Origin: Oceaniferula flava
Lineage (GTDB): Bacteria > Verrucomicrobiota > Verrucomicrobiia > Verrucomicrobiales > Akkermansiaceae
Direction of reading: 5' to 3'
Assembly (NCBI RefSeq): GCF_016811075.1
Contig: NZ_JAFBGL010000003.1
Location: forward strand, 339,995 to 403,994
DNA length: 64,000 nucleotides
The notes under the pieces are model-generated. The model did no database searches. It was not told where the DNA came from and saw only the letters and a program-made list of their open reading frames with translations. A program made the position numbers and the translations under genes. Below are positions 1-15,724 of the stretch, piece by piece. Every line of letters begins with the position of its first letter. Position 1 is the first letter of the stretch.

Positions 1-410
1 AGGATCGCAGTTAGGAGAACGTCCATGATCAGCAGTGAGGAGCCTACCAAGAACAGCACGCCTAGCAGTTTTCCTAACAGGTAGTCCAGTCGGGGCACTG
101 GCTTGCTGAGGATGGTGTATAAGGTCCGGTCTTCCAAGTCCTTGGGGATCAGTAGGGCTGTGGCCGCGATGGCAAATAAGACCGAGAACATCGCCATCGC
201 CCCCATGGCAGTGCTTTTCAGAATCACCAGCTCTTGCTCGGCGGTGTCCTCCGTGGTGCGGCTCCATGGCATTTCAAAGTAGCTGGCCACCAGCATTAAC
301 ACGGCGAAGACCGCGAGGAAATAGAACACCTTCATGCGCACTAGTTGGGTGAAGGTGTGACCGGCGATGACGCCGATACGACTCGGTGAAAATATGGCGT
401 TCTTACGCAT
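1..410 (-). CDS. ABC-2 type transporter permease (partial, 3' end outside window)
   Basis: The reverse strand reads from an ATG at 410 (MRKNAIFSPSRIGVIAGHTF) without a stop to the window edge, giving about 136 residues. A hydrophobic segment near residues 25-45 is followed by a second one near 70-85, with the phrase IPKDLEDRTLYTILSKPVPR between them, which is typical of ABC-2 family permeases that sit in the inner membrane. The start overlaps the stop of the upstream ATPase gene by 8 bases, so the two are translationally coupled and very likely form one exporter. The substrate cannot be told from the sequence. It is an incomplete gene only because the window ends. Confidence 0.85.
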   Translation of the reverse strand, partial: MRKNAIFSPSRIGVIAGHTFTQLVRMKVFYFLAVFAVLMLVASYFEMPWSRTTEDTAEQELVILKSTAMGAMAMFSVLFAIAATALLIPKDLEDRTLYTILSKPVPRLDYLLGKLLGVLFLVGSSLLIMDVLLTAI

Positions 411-1341
411 CTTGCTCTCCTTCCTTGGAGGTGGATTCGACAGGCTCCTCGACCGAGACTGCGGCGTCGGAGCTGGGTTCGGATTCTTCATCGGACAGCC
501 GGGCTTCTTCCAGGAACAGTCGCTCGAGGGTGGTGCGAGGTTTGCCCATGCGAATGAACTCGGCATTTTCGGAGTCGGCAATGACTGCTCGCAGACGAGC
601 CAGAGCGCGAGGGGTAGCATTGCGGACCACGATCTCGGTTTGGTCTTCGATGGCGATGAGGTCTTCGAGTCGACCTTGCTTCACCAGCTTGCCTTTGAAA
701 ATAATGCCAACGTGATCGCAGACCTCCTGCACCTGCTCCAGCAAGTGGGAGCAGAGGAAGACGGTGACGCCGCGTTCTTTCAGGTTCACAATCAGATCGC
801 GGATCTGGCGTGAGCCCACGGGGTCGACACCGGCGGTGGGTTCGTCGAGGATGACGAGGCGGGGATCGTGGATCAGTGCCTGGGCGAGACCGATGCGTTG
901 TAGCATCCCTTTGGAGTATCCGCCGATCCGGCGTTTGCGGGCATCGGTGAGGGAAACTAAGTCCATCATCTCGTCGACGCGCTCTTTGAGCAGCTTGCCG
1001 CGCAGACCGCAGAGTTTGCCGTAGAACTTTAAAGTTTCTTCACCGCTGAGGTGTTTGTAAAAATACGGGTTCTCGGGGAGGAAGCCGATCTCTTGCCGGG
1101 AGTCGGTCCGCATCGAGTTCTGGCCAAAGACATAACAGCTGCCGGCGGTGGGGCTCAGCAGGCCGAGCAGCGCCTTCATGGTGGTCGATTTTCCGGAGCC
1201 GTTAGGTCCGATCAGACCATACACCTCTCCGGGCATGATGGTGAGCGAAACATCATCGACGGCGCGAACCTTCGATTTTCGAAAAGGCGAGGCAAACTCC
1301 TTGACCAGATGGTTGATTTGAACAGCGGGTGTGTCTTCCAT
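403..1341 (-). CDS. ABC transporter ATP-binding protein
   Basis: This is the cytoplasmic ATPase of an ABC-2 exporter. From the Met at 1341 the protein has Walker A GPNGSGKST at about residues 45-53, the signature region YSKGMLQRIGLAQAL near 140-155 and Walker B LVILDEPTAG near 163-173. The C-terminal 50 residues are acidic and Ser/Glu-rich, a low-complexity tail. An in-frame ATG at 1392 would add 17 residues (MPLHSHALTLLL...) that do not fit an ABC domain start, so 1341 is preferred; neither start has a clear ribosome binding site. The stop overlaps the permease start by 8 bases, which indicates one operon. Family assignment is firm; the cargo is unknown. Confidence 0.93.
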   Translation of the reverse strand: MEDTPAVQINHLVKEFASPFRKSKVRAVDDVSLTIMPGEVYGLIGPNGSGKSTTMKALLGLLSPTAGSCYVFGQNSMRTDSRQEIGFLPENPYFYKHLSGEETLKFYGKLCGLRGKLLKERVDEMMDLVSLTDARKRRIGGYSKGMLQRIGLAQALIHDPRLVILDEPTAGVDPVGSRQIRDLIVNLKERGVTVFLCSHLLEQVQEVCDHVGIIFKGKLVKQGRLEDLIAIEDQTEIVVRNATPRALARLRAVIADSENAEFIRMGKPRTTLERLFLEEARLSDEESEPSSDAAVSVEEPVESTSKEGEQDA

Positions 1342-1493
1342 AGCGGGACTGGAAGCCAACAATAGCGTCAATGCATGGCTGTGCAATGGCATTCAGCGGA
1401 CGGGTGCCATTTTTTAAACATGCCGTGGCATTGAGCTCATTTACTTGCCATTGATCAGACAATGGGGCAGGTTGAGAACGTTCTAATTATTCT

Positions 1494-2303
1494 ATGAAAA
1501 CCCAACTACTTATCATCGCCACCAGCCTGCTGAGCCTCTTCGGACTCACCAGCTGCTTCCAATCAGAAAATACCATCACCGTGAACAAGGACGGTAGTGG
1601 CACCATCGTCGAAGAAACATTCTTCGGCGAGCAAATGCAAATGATGATCCAGATGGCCGAGGCCCAAGGCGGCCAAGGCGGCAATCCGCTGGATCAGATG
1701 ACCGATCCAACCAAAGCCAAAGCCCGCGCTCAAGCGATGGGTGAAGGGGTGGAGTTGGTCGGGATCGAGAAAATCAATGTCGACGGCAAGATCGGCATGC
1801 GTGCGACTTTCAAGTTCGCCGATATCAATAAGCTGAAATACTCCAGCGCAGGAGCCTTGGATATGGGCGATCTCCCAGGCGGCGCTGCCGGGGCTGCCAA
1901 GGAGGCGGAAGACGCAGGGGTCACCTTCAAGCTGGCCGACGGCAAGCTCAGCATCATTCAAAAAACGCCCGAAGCAGAAGGGGCGGACAAAGCGGAAGAC
2001 GGAGGTGCAGCCGAGGTCCCTGAAATGGATCCCCAGCAGCTTGCTATGATGCAAGGTGTGATGAAGGACATGCGCATCACCATGAAGGTGAAAATCGCCA
2101 GCGGCATTGCCAAGACCGACGCCACTCACGTGGATGGCGACACCATTACTCTGGGCGATATCAAAATGGACAAGTTGCTCGCCAACCCAGAGAAGCTCAA
2201 AGCCCTGCAAGGTGGCGACTTCGATCAAACCAAAGAAGCCATGAAAGGCGTCGAGGGGGTGAAATTCGAAGGCAAAGAAGTGGTCGAGGTTGAGATGAAG
2301 TAA
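1494..2303 (+). CDS. Predicted lipoprotein of unknown function
   Basis: The 269-residue product begins with a lipoprotein signal peptide: MKTQ, a hydrophobic core, and a lipobox GLTSC with the Cys at residue 21, so it should be lipid-anchored outside the inner membrane. The mature part has a Met/Gln-rich helix (EQMQMMIQMAEAQGG) near residues 45-65, a Gly/Ala-rich linker and an acidic, beta-rich C-terminal half with many K/D/T residues. I do not recognise a catalytic motif. It stands alone, divergent from the ABC genes, and a strong hairpin with a T-run follows it. It resembles the many family-restricted lipoproteins of this phylum; no function is proposed. Confidence 0.8.
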   Translation: MKTQLLIIATSLLSLFGLTSCFQSENTITVNKDGSGTIVEETFFGEQMQMMIQMAEAQGGQGGNPLDQMTDPTKAKARAQAMGEGVELVGIEKINVDGKIGMRATFKFADINKLKYSSAGALDMGDLPGGAAGAAKEAEDAGVTFKLADGKLSIIQKTPEAEGADKAEDGGAAEVPEMDPQQLAMMQGVMKDMRITMKVKIASGIAKTDATHVDGDTITLGDIKMDKLLANPEKLKALQGGDFDQTKEAMKGVEGVKFEGKEVVEVEMK

Positions 2304-2330
2304 TGCTCAGGTCCTGATTTTAACGAACCA

Positions 2331-2364
2331 ACGCCATGCGGAGTAGATCTGCATGGCGTTTTTA
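2331..2364 (+). terminator. Rho-independent terminator after the lipoprotein gene
   Basis: Nine-base perfect stem ACGCCATGC / GCATGGCGT with an 11-base loop, followed by a short T-run. It lies 28 bases after the stop at 2303 on the same strand. Confidence 0.75.
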
Positions 2365-2520
2365 ATGTGGAGCGGAGCCCTGGTAGAGGCCTCGCAGGAG
2401 TAATTACACGCAAGGTGGTAGGGGGTGCCTCCGAGAGCGCGTTTCTGTTGTGTCTGATTGGGCTCTCGGCTCAGACTTGGTCTGTTTCCGATTTGGCGTG
2501 GAGCTTGAGGCAGTAGGCAC

Positions 2521-2555
2521 GAAAAAACGCGCTAGTCACGAAGACCAGCGCGTTT
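2521..2555 (-). terminator. Rho-independent terminator after rpsP
   Basis: Stem AAACGCGCT / AGCGCGTTT (2525-2533 with 2547-2555). Read on the minus strand it ends in a run of six T, 34 bases beyond the rpsP stop. Confidence 0.8.
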
Positions 2556-2588
2556 AAACAAACACGATATGAAAACAGGGGGAAATGA

Positions 2589-2846
2589 TTAGGCTTCAGC
2601 CTGCATGGATTCCTTGCGAGCCTTCTTGATGATGTCGCGCACGGTATCAGATGGCTGAGCACCCTTGGAGATCCAGTCGTCAGCTTTAGCGACGTCGAGA
2701 GTGTAGTTAACACCGTCTTCCATTGGGTTGTAGGAGCCGATCTGCTCGATGTAACGGCCATCACGGCGCTTGCGGCTGTCCACAGCTACGATCTTGTAAA
2801 AAGGACGGTCCTTGGTGCCTTGGCGGTTGAGTCTGAGAGTAAGCAT
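2589..2846 (-). CDS. rpsP: 30S ribosomal protein S16
   Basis: The 85-residue protein starts [20 protein letters not shown] and contains [15 protein letters not shown], the conserved S16 core. It is a structural protein of the small ribosomal subunit. Length is usual for the family. In many bacteria rpsP is followed by rimM, trmD and rplS; here it stands alone, with its own terminator directly downstream. It is divergent from obg, sharing a 200-base upstream region. Confidence 0.97.
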   Translation of the reverse strand: MLTLRLNRQGTKDRPFYKIVAVDSRKRRDGRYIEQIGSYNPMEDGVNYTLDVAKADDWISKGAQPSDTVRDIIKKARKESMQAEA

Positions 2847-2895
2847 GATCTGATTATTTGAAAAATTGGCCCGTCCAGCGCGGCGGGGGCGGGAA

Positions 2896-2922
2896 ATTGT
2901 ACGATCTTAAGCAATTTGCCAA
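2896..2922 (-). promoter_or_regulatory. Candidate sigma-70 promoter of rpsP
   Basis: On the minus strand TTGGCA (2917-2922) and TACAAT (2896-2901) are separated by 15 bases, each one mismatch from the consensus. The -10 box lies 50 bases before the rpsP start. The spacer is short, so this is a tentative reading. Confidence 0.35.
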
Positions 2923-3048
2923 GCGAAAAATCACCCTTTCCTTCGATTTCGCATTTTCTTTCCTCTATTTGGTGCTAAATAGTGCTCCGCCCAGAGTCTA
3001 TCTTACAGCTTTGGAGCTTGGAATTTAAAACTTAGAAGTTTTCACCAC

Positions 3049-4104
3049 ATGTTCATCGATCACATCAGAATCTACGCCGAGGCAGGCGATGGCGGCAATG
3101 GCGTCGTCCATTTTCGCAGGGAAAAATTCAAACCCAAAGGCGGCCCGGATGGTGGTGACGGTGGTGATGGCGGTAGCGTCATCCTGCGCGTGGACCCCGC
3201 GGTCGACAATCTCAAAGCTTATTCCTACGATCCCAAACTGATCGCCAAGCAAGGCCAGCACGGAGCCGGAAACCGCAAGCACGGAAAGACGTCCAAGGAC
3301 CGGATCGGCCTCGTGCCTCCCGGCACTGTGGTATACCGCAGTAATGCTGAAACCGTTTCTGACGCGGTTGAGCTCGAACGTGGCGACGGCATCGATCTCG
3401 AGCCGATTGCTGACCTCACTGAGTATGGTGAGGAATTTGTCCTCTGCCAAGGCGGCAAGGGAGGCAAGGGGAACTGGCACTATAAAACATCCACCAACCA
3501 GGCTCCGGAAGAACACACACTGGGCACCGAAGCTGAAATTGGTGTGTTTTACCTCGAGCTACGCCGCATCGCCGATGCCGGCATGGTCGGATTCCCCAAC
3601 GCCGGTAAATCCACCCTGGTCAATAAACTTTCCCACGCCACACCGAAGATTGGTAACTATCCCTTCACCACGCTGAACCCGATGGTGGGAGTGGTGGAGT
3701 TTCCGAAATACCGCCGTTGCACGGTCGCCGATATTCCCGGCCTGATCGAGGGCGCGCACGAGAACCGCGGACTGGGTCACGAATTCCTCCGTCACATCAC
3801 CCGCTGCAAGCTGCTGCTCTTTGTCATCGATATGGCAGGCAGCGAGGGGCGCGACCCCATTGAGGATCTGCAAACCTTGCGGACCGAGGTGAAGATGTAT
3901 GATGAGGACCTTTCCAAATTTGAATGGATCATCGTGGCCAATAAGATGGACATGGAGGGTGCCGAGGAGAATCTCGAGATGTTCAAGCAACGCTTCCCCA
4001 AGCAAACTGTCATCCCGCTTTCGGCTGATACCGAGGAGGGCTTGGAAGATCTCCGCCGTGAGCTCGACCAGCGCGTGGGCTACCGCAAGGACAAGGCACA
4101 ATAA
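3049..4104 (+). CDS. obg: GTPase Obg/CgtA
   Basis: Obg is a ribosome-associated GTPase needed for large-subunit assembly and stress control. The 351-residue protein has the glycine-rich Obg fold first (AGDGGNGVVHFRREKF and [13 protein letters not shown], residues 12-50), then the G domain: G1 GFPNAGKST near residue 180, the TT of switch I in NYPFTTLNP, G3 DIPGLIEGAH near 228 and G4 NKMD near 297. It lacks a long C-terminal extension of the TGS/OCT type. Usually rplU and rpmA precede obg; here rpsP is the divergent neighbour instead. A VOC-family gene follows 69 bases later on the same strand. Confidence 0.97.
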   Translation: MFIDHIRIYAEAGDGGNGVVHFRREKFKPKGGPDGGDGGDGGSVILRVDPAVDNLKAYSYDPKLIAKQGQHGAGNRKHGKTSKDRIGLVPPGTVVYRSNAETVSDAVELERGDGIDLEPIADLTEYGEEFVLCQGGKGGKGNWHYKTSTNQAPEEHTLGTEAEIGVFYLELRRIADAGMVGFPNAGKSTLVNKLSHATPKIGNYPFTTLNPMVGVVEFPKYRRCTVADIPGLIEGAHENRGLGHEFLRHITRCKLLLFVIDMAGSEGRDPIEDLQTLRTEVKMYDEDLSKFEWIIVANKMDMEGAEENLEMFKQRFPKQTVIPLSADTEEGLEDLRRELDQRVGYRKDKAQ

Positions 4105-4173
4105 AAAACCATTGGCGCGGCGATACGATCGCGTCCACGGTCTCTCATCGAAGATTCAACACACACAATTTTT

Positions 4174-4668
4174 ATGACCGACTATCCAAAAACATTCTCC
4201 CACATCGGCCTTTCTGTGCCAGACGTCGAAAAAGCCGTCGAGTTCTATGAAAAAGTCATGGGCTGGTACACCATCATGAAGCCTACCGTGGTGCATGAGG
4301 AGTCGGATTCCGCCATCGGTAAAATGTGTATCGATGTCTTCGGTGAAGGCTGGGGCTCGTTCAAGATCGCCCACGTTTCCACTGGAGATAAAATCGGCAT
4401 CGAGATGTTCGAGTTCAAGAACAACGAGAAGCCCAAAGATTTCGAATACTGGAAAACCGGAACATTTCACTTCTGTGTCCAGGATCCCAACATCGAGGAG
4501 CTGGTGAAAAAAATCGTCGCCCACGGCGGCAAGCAGCGCATGCCGATCCGGGAGTATTACCCGAATGAAAAGCCATATAAAATGGTCTACGTCGAAGATC
4601 CCTTTGGCTTGGTGTTCGAAATCTACACCCATAGCTACGAATTGACCTACTCTCAAGGCGCTTACTAA
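4174..4668 (+). CDS. VOC (glyoxalase/bleomycin resistance) family protein
   Basis: The 164-residue protein has two beta-alpha-beta-beta-beta halves typical of the vicinal-oxygen-chelate fold. The first begins FSHIGLSVPDVEKAVEFYEKVMGW; the second has FHFCVQDPNIEELVKKI and ends in VEDPFGLVFEIYTHSYE. A His in SHIGL and a Glu in VFEIY sit where metal ligands usually lie. The family includes lactoylglutathione lyases, dioxygenases and resistance proteins; the substrate here cannot be inferred. It follows obg on the same strand and may be cotranscribed with it. Confidence 0.85.
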   Translation: MTDYPKTFSHIGLSVPDVEKAVEFYEKVMGWYTIMKPTVVHEESDSAIGKMCIDVFGEGWGSFKIAHVSTGDKIGIEMFEFKNNEKPKDFEYWKTGTFHFCVQDPNIEELVKKIVAHGGKQRMPIREYYPNEKPYKMVYVEDPFGLVFEIYTHSYELTYSQGAY

Positions 4669-4945
4669 AACCGCTGACTCCTCGCGCGGGCTTGCGTCCT
4701 GTCATAGATGACTGTTTTCAGTTGTGAGTATATTCTCAGTTTTACTCGGTGAATGAGTGGACGGAGTATTACCAAGAGGATTCAACTGAGATCAGTTGTC
4801 TGCCAGGTTGTTAAACCTACGATTAAAAGCATACGGCCAGCCTCGGATTTGGAAGTAGCAGAAAAACATCCCTTCAATCCTGTAAATAGGTCAGAGGGCC
4901 CGCATCCCAAGTGGCGTGCGGTCTCATCTTCAATCTTGATCCTTT

Positions 4946-5392
4946 TTAAGCGTGGATTTGTTGAACGGGTTCTACTTGTCTAGGGGCCAGGGATTGAATC
5001 GATTGGATAACCGCTTGGCTACTTTGGAAGTGGAGATAGAGAATATGGTGTGAGCTTTTTTGTAACAAGATACGAAGCTCGACAGGCTCAGGTCTACCTG
5101 GCTCTTTAATGTGGTAGAGATATTCAGCTCTTCGGTCCTCCGGTAATTCCCACATACGAGTGTGAAGTTGGTGGAACTGATGCTCTGATAGCCCTTCAAT
5201 CGTGGCGAAAATACGCGCCATCCTGGGATCAATGTATTCGATCTGTGCGATCAATTGGTAGTTAGCTTCAAAACGCACGATGTCCTTTTCTGAGGCCTCA
5301 CCGTAATCTTGCTCAAGAGGGGAGTTCACTAAAACTCCTACGATGGAGTTGACTACCCGGCGGATGATTAAACTAACAAATGAACAAGCCAT
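4946..5392 (-). CDS. Hypothetical protein (148 residues)
   Basis: I do not recognise this gene. The reading frame has a mixed, protein-like composition: an N-terminal hydrophobic stretch (CSFVSLIIRRVVNSIVGVLV), an acidic middle (QDYGEASEKDIVRFEANYQLIAQIEYIDPRMARIF), and a Gln/His-rich helical C-terminus. A shorter version in another frame (4972-5232) and a 76-residue frame on the plus strand look like shadows. It sits between the VOC gene and the lipoprotein at 5.6 kb with about 280 bases of non-coding DNA on its downstream side. The annotation rests only on composition and length. Confidence 0.5.
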   Translation of the reverse strand: MACSFVSLIIRRVVNSIVGVLVNSPLEQDYGEASEKDIVRFEANYQLIAQIEYIDPRMARIFATIEGLSEHQFHQLHTRMWELPEDRRAEYLYHIKEPGRPEPVELRILLQKSSHHILYLHFQSSQAVIQSIQSLAPRQVEPVQQIHA

Positions 5393-5572
5393 GCCGTCGA
5401 ATGAAGAAGCTAAGGGGGTTGGGTAATAGTTAGATGTTAATTACAAGTCGCTATGCTGCGTCAGAGCTTTAAAAAAAACACCTCAACGTTACTAATATCA
5501 AGACATCGCATGCAGAAGTGAAAACACTCCAGCAACTTCGCCTTGAGGGCTAGATAACGATGAGGTGAAAAG

Positions 5573-5603
5573 GTGGAATACTCAAAGATTTTGAGCATTC
5601 CAC
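5573..5603 (-). terminator. Hairpin after the small lipoprotein gene
   Basis: GTGGAAT-A-CTCAA / TTGAG-C-ATTCCAC with a five-base loop, 25 bases beyond the minus-strand stop at 5629. The tail on that side (CCTTTTC) is only weakly T-rich. Confidence 0.5.
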
Positions 5604-5628
5604 AATTTTATATCTCGTATGAAATGTC

Positions 5629-6078
5629 TTACTTTTTCTTCAGCCAGACTGCTTGATAGTATGCTTCACCCGATCCGTCCTCATAAACCTGCAGGTGTTT
5701 TCTTTCAAAACCGGCTTTTTGGAGTTTGAGATCGATTGGATAAAAATCATCCGAGCTAAGACCCCAGTAGACAGCCCACTCAGAATGAGTCTCCAAGGGG
5801 AGTGGGCGAATCACGTGGCGGTATTGCTGGAACCCTCCTAGTGAGCGCCCTTCAGTGAAGGCGAAATAAGTGTTTTTATCCCGTTTCTCATAAGCGATTT
5901 GTTGATCCGCTTTACTCATCCACTCTGAGAAATCGCTTTCTTCAAAGCTGTGGCTTGAGCTGTAGGATCGCACCTGAGTGGGGGCTTCCGTCGTCTGTGC
6001 AGTGCCGTCTTTACAAGATGGTAATGTGCAGATGAGCGCAAGTGATGATATCACGGGGAATACGTGTTTAAGTTTCAT
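5629..6078 (-). CDS. Predicted small lipoprotein
   Basis: From the Met at 6078 (MKLKHVFPVISSLALICTLPSC) the product has a clear lipoprotein signal with lipobox LPSC, then KDG and a Ser-rich linker. The frame stays open to 6132, but that upstream part runs through the terminator of the gene before it and is not a credible start. The mature region of about 125 residues has an amphipathic FEESDFSEWMSKADQQIAYEKRDKNT stretch and ends YYQAVWLKKK. I recognise no domain. It lies 100 bases downstream of the giant autotransporter on the same strand but behind that gene's terminator, so it is probably transcribed separately. Confidence 0.7.
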   Translation of the reverse strand: MKLKHVFPVISSLALICTLPSCKDGTAQTTEAPTQVRSYSSSHSFEESDFSEWMSKADQQIAYEKRDKNTYFAFTEGRSLGGFQQYRHVIRPLPLETHSEWAVYWGLSSDDFYPIDLKLQKAGFERKHLQVYEDGSGEAYYQAVWLKKK

Positions 6079-6110
6079 GGTGATTACTATTTTTAGTGTT
6101 CTATAAGATG

Positions 6111-6148
6111 GAAAAAGAGGGGCTGCAGACATAGCCGCAGCCCCTCTT
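6111..6148 (-). terminator. Strong terminator after the autotransporter gene
   Basis: Perfect 12-base stem AAGAGGGGCTGC / GCAGCCCCTCTT (6115-6126 with 6137-6148), followed on the minus strand by a T-run. It lies 30 bases beyond the stop at 6178. Confidence 0.85.
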
Positions 6149-6177
6149 GGATGAAATCCAATTTTAGTCTAGGGAGA

Positions 6178-13965
<7,788 letters not shown>

Positions 13966-14774
13966 AATGATGGTAGTTAGTGGGGTGTATTGATGTTTGC
14001 GTTGTTGTTTTTTAGGCGGACAATTTGGTGTCGAATATGCTGTTTATCTAACGTTTGTATTAAAATGGAGATAACTCCTTTAGTTGATCCGTGTTTTTTG
14101 AGCAGGGGTTACGTAATTCGTGCGAAAAAAAACAATGAATGTTAGGGGCGCTGATTTTAAGTGGGTTGGGTGTTAGTGGGCTAAGCAGAAAGGTGCTGAA
14201 ATCCTGTTAGCTGAAAAACCGGGCGCTGCTGTTGGGGGAAATCCAGATGACCAAGAGCTCAGGCCGCGTGAAATCGTTAGGCGTTCTTTGGTTAGCTATC
14301 CCTCTTGGGTTGAAGGTGGTTCGATGGTCAATGTTTTTTGTTAGCCTAGCTGCCTCTAGGGTATCGAACGAATGGGTCCTGAGGTGTGTAGGGACTGAGA
14401 CGCTTTGTATCTTGCTTGCCAACTCGTAGATCCAGGAGTGTGGGGCGTTAGAGATGGTGTCAACATTGCCCCACTAATCCATATTACCCAGGGGGCGTGG
14501 TGATTTATAGTGGATCGTAAAGAGTAGTTAACTAACGATGTTTGAATTCGATGACTCGATAAAATATTACTTGGTTTGTATTTATCAGTTAGGTAGGAAG
14601 CAGTGAGACATGTGAATTAGTTAGTCTTAGTGTGACTTTTCTATACCTGTATGAAGTGTGAAATACGGCGAAGAATCTACCATAAATCATGACTAACTGC
14701 ATTTTTCTAGTATCTGATAGTTATTTGTGGTGAATATTTGAAAAATCAATTCGTCGATTGCGAAATAGAAAAAT
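13966..14774. other. 809-base intergenic region between autotransporter and sigma factor genes
   Basis: Divergent upstream region of two genes, AT-rich next to the sigma factor. The near-palindrome GGAG-ATAA-CTCC at 14067-14078 lies about 100 bases before the autotransporter start and could be an operator. Overlapping short frames at 14207-14429 on both strands are not convincing genes; the segment around them is richer in G+C than its flanks and may be a remnant or a dispersed repeat. No RNA gene was recognised. Confidence 0.5.
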
Positions 14775-15455
14775 ATGGTATTTCCGATTACAAACTGGGC
14801 AACGATCTCCAAAGCGACGCTGAATGGCGGTGATGAAGAACGTACAGCAATGGGAGCCTTCATTGATCGATATTGGAAACCTGTTTCCGTCGTAATTCAG
14901 TCGAAAGGCGTTCCGTTCGGTCGGGTTGAAGATCTAACGCAAGACTTTTTCGTGAAGCTCATTGAAGATGATTTTGTGAGCCGTGCTACGCAAGAGAAGG
15001 GGCGATTTAGGAGTTTCCTGCTTAAGGCTTTACGTGATTTTTTGGTTGATGATATGCGGAAATTCATGGCTCAAAAAAGGGGAGGGAGCTTTGAGCGAGT
15101 GGAGCTGAGAGATGATTCCGCTGTGCTCCGTGATGACCAGTTACTCTTTGATAAGACGTGGGCAAAAACTTTGTTTGATGCCGCGATTGAGAAAACGGCC
15201 AAGGAGATCATTGAAAAGAAAGGGGAGGAGAAATGGCAGGCGACAAGATATTTTCTATCAGGAGAAGGCAAGGAGCTTAGTTATGTTGAATTAGGGCAGA
15301 TCCTTGGAGTAAGTGAGAATGCAGCTAAAACTCATGTCTCACGGTTGCGTTCACGGCTCAGAGAAAACCTGAGAGAACAAATATCTCTAACTGTAGGTGC
15401 ACCTCACGAAGTCGATGAAGAACTCGCTTTTCTGCGAGAAGTGATGATGCACTGA
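14775..15455 (+). CDS. ECF-like RNA polymerase sigma factor
   Basis: The 226-residue protein shows sigma region 2 in RVEDLTQDFFVKLIEDDFVSRA and KGRFRSFLLKALRDFLVDDMRKF (residues about 50-97), and a region 4 helix-turn-helix in YVELGQILGVSENAAKTHVSRLRSRLRENLREQ (about 170-205). The phrase QEKGRFRSFLLKAL is characteristic of the sigma-70-like factors abundant in Planctomycetes and Verrucomicrobia, many of which sit beside Ser/Thr kinases. No anti-sigma gene is visible. The kinase gene starts 269 bases downstream on the same strand, so phosphorylation control is a plausible inference. The divergent autotransporter gene is a possible target. Confidence 0.9.
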   Translation: MVFPITNWATISKATLNGGDEERTAMGAFIDRYWKPVSVVIQSKGVPFGRVEDLTQDFFVKLIEDDFVSRATQEKGRFRSFLLKALRDFLVDDMRKFMAQKRGGSFERVELRDDSAVLRDDQLLFDKTWAKTLFDAAIEKTAKEIIEKKGEEKWQATRYFLSGEGKELSYVELGQILGVSENAAKTHVSRLRSRLRENLREQISLTVGAPHEVDEELAFLREVMMH

Positions 15456-15724
15456 TATTTCCCCTTCAACATATCTATTCAATTCACAGCTAGCTAGGCA
15501 GCCAGCGTTATAGAACATTATTTTAAACATTGTTTACATGGTCTAGCGAAAGCTGGTCCGTCGTTGAGATTCACGAGCTAAACCGTTTTTATGTAGAACT
15601 TCTTAATTTTATGACAGATTATCAAACGAGATTCCTTATTGATAATAAAAATCTAACTGACTAAGTGATAGTTGGTCAGTAAATCTAACCGGTATTTAAT
15701 TTTACCCCCTTAACATTATCGGAA

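Noticed and set aside
4753..4983. 76-residue plus-strand frame
   Set aside because: Composition is not protein-like and it overlaps the end of the better supported minus-strand gene at 4946-5392.
14207..14429. 71- and 65-residue frames on opposite strands
   Set aside because: They cover the same DNA on both strands, have no start context and no recognisable motif. The segment is reported as a possible repeat instead.
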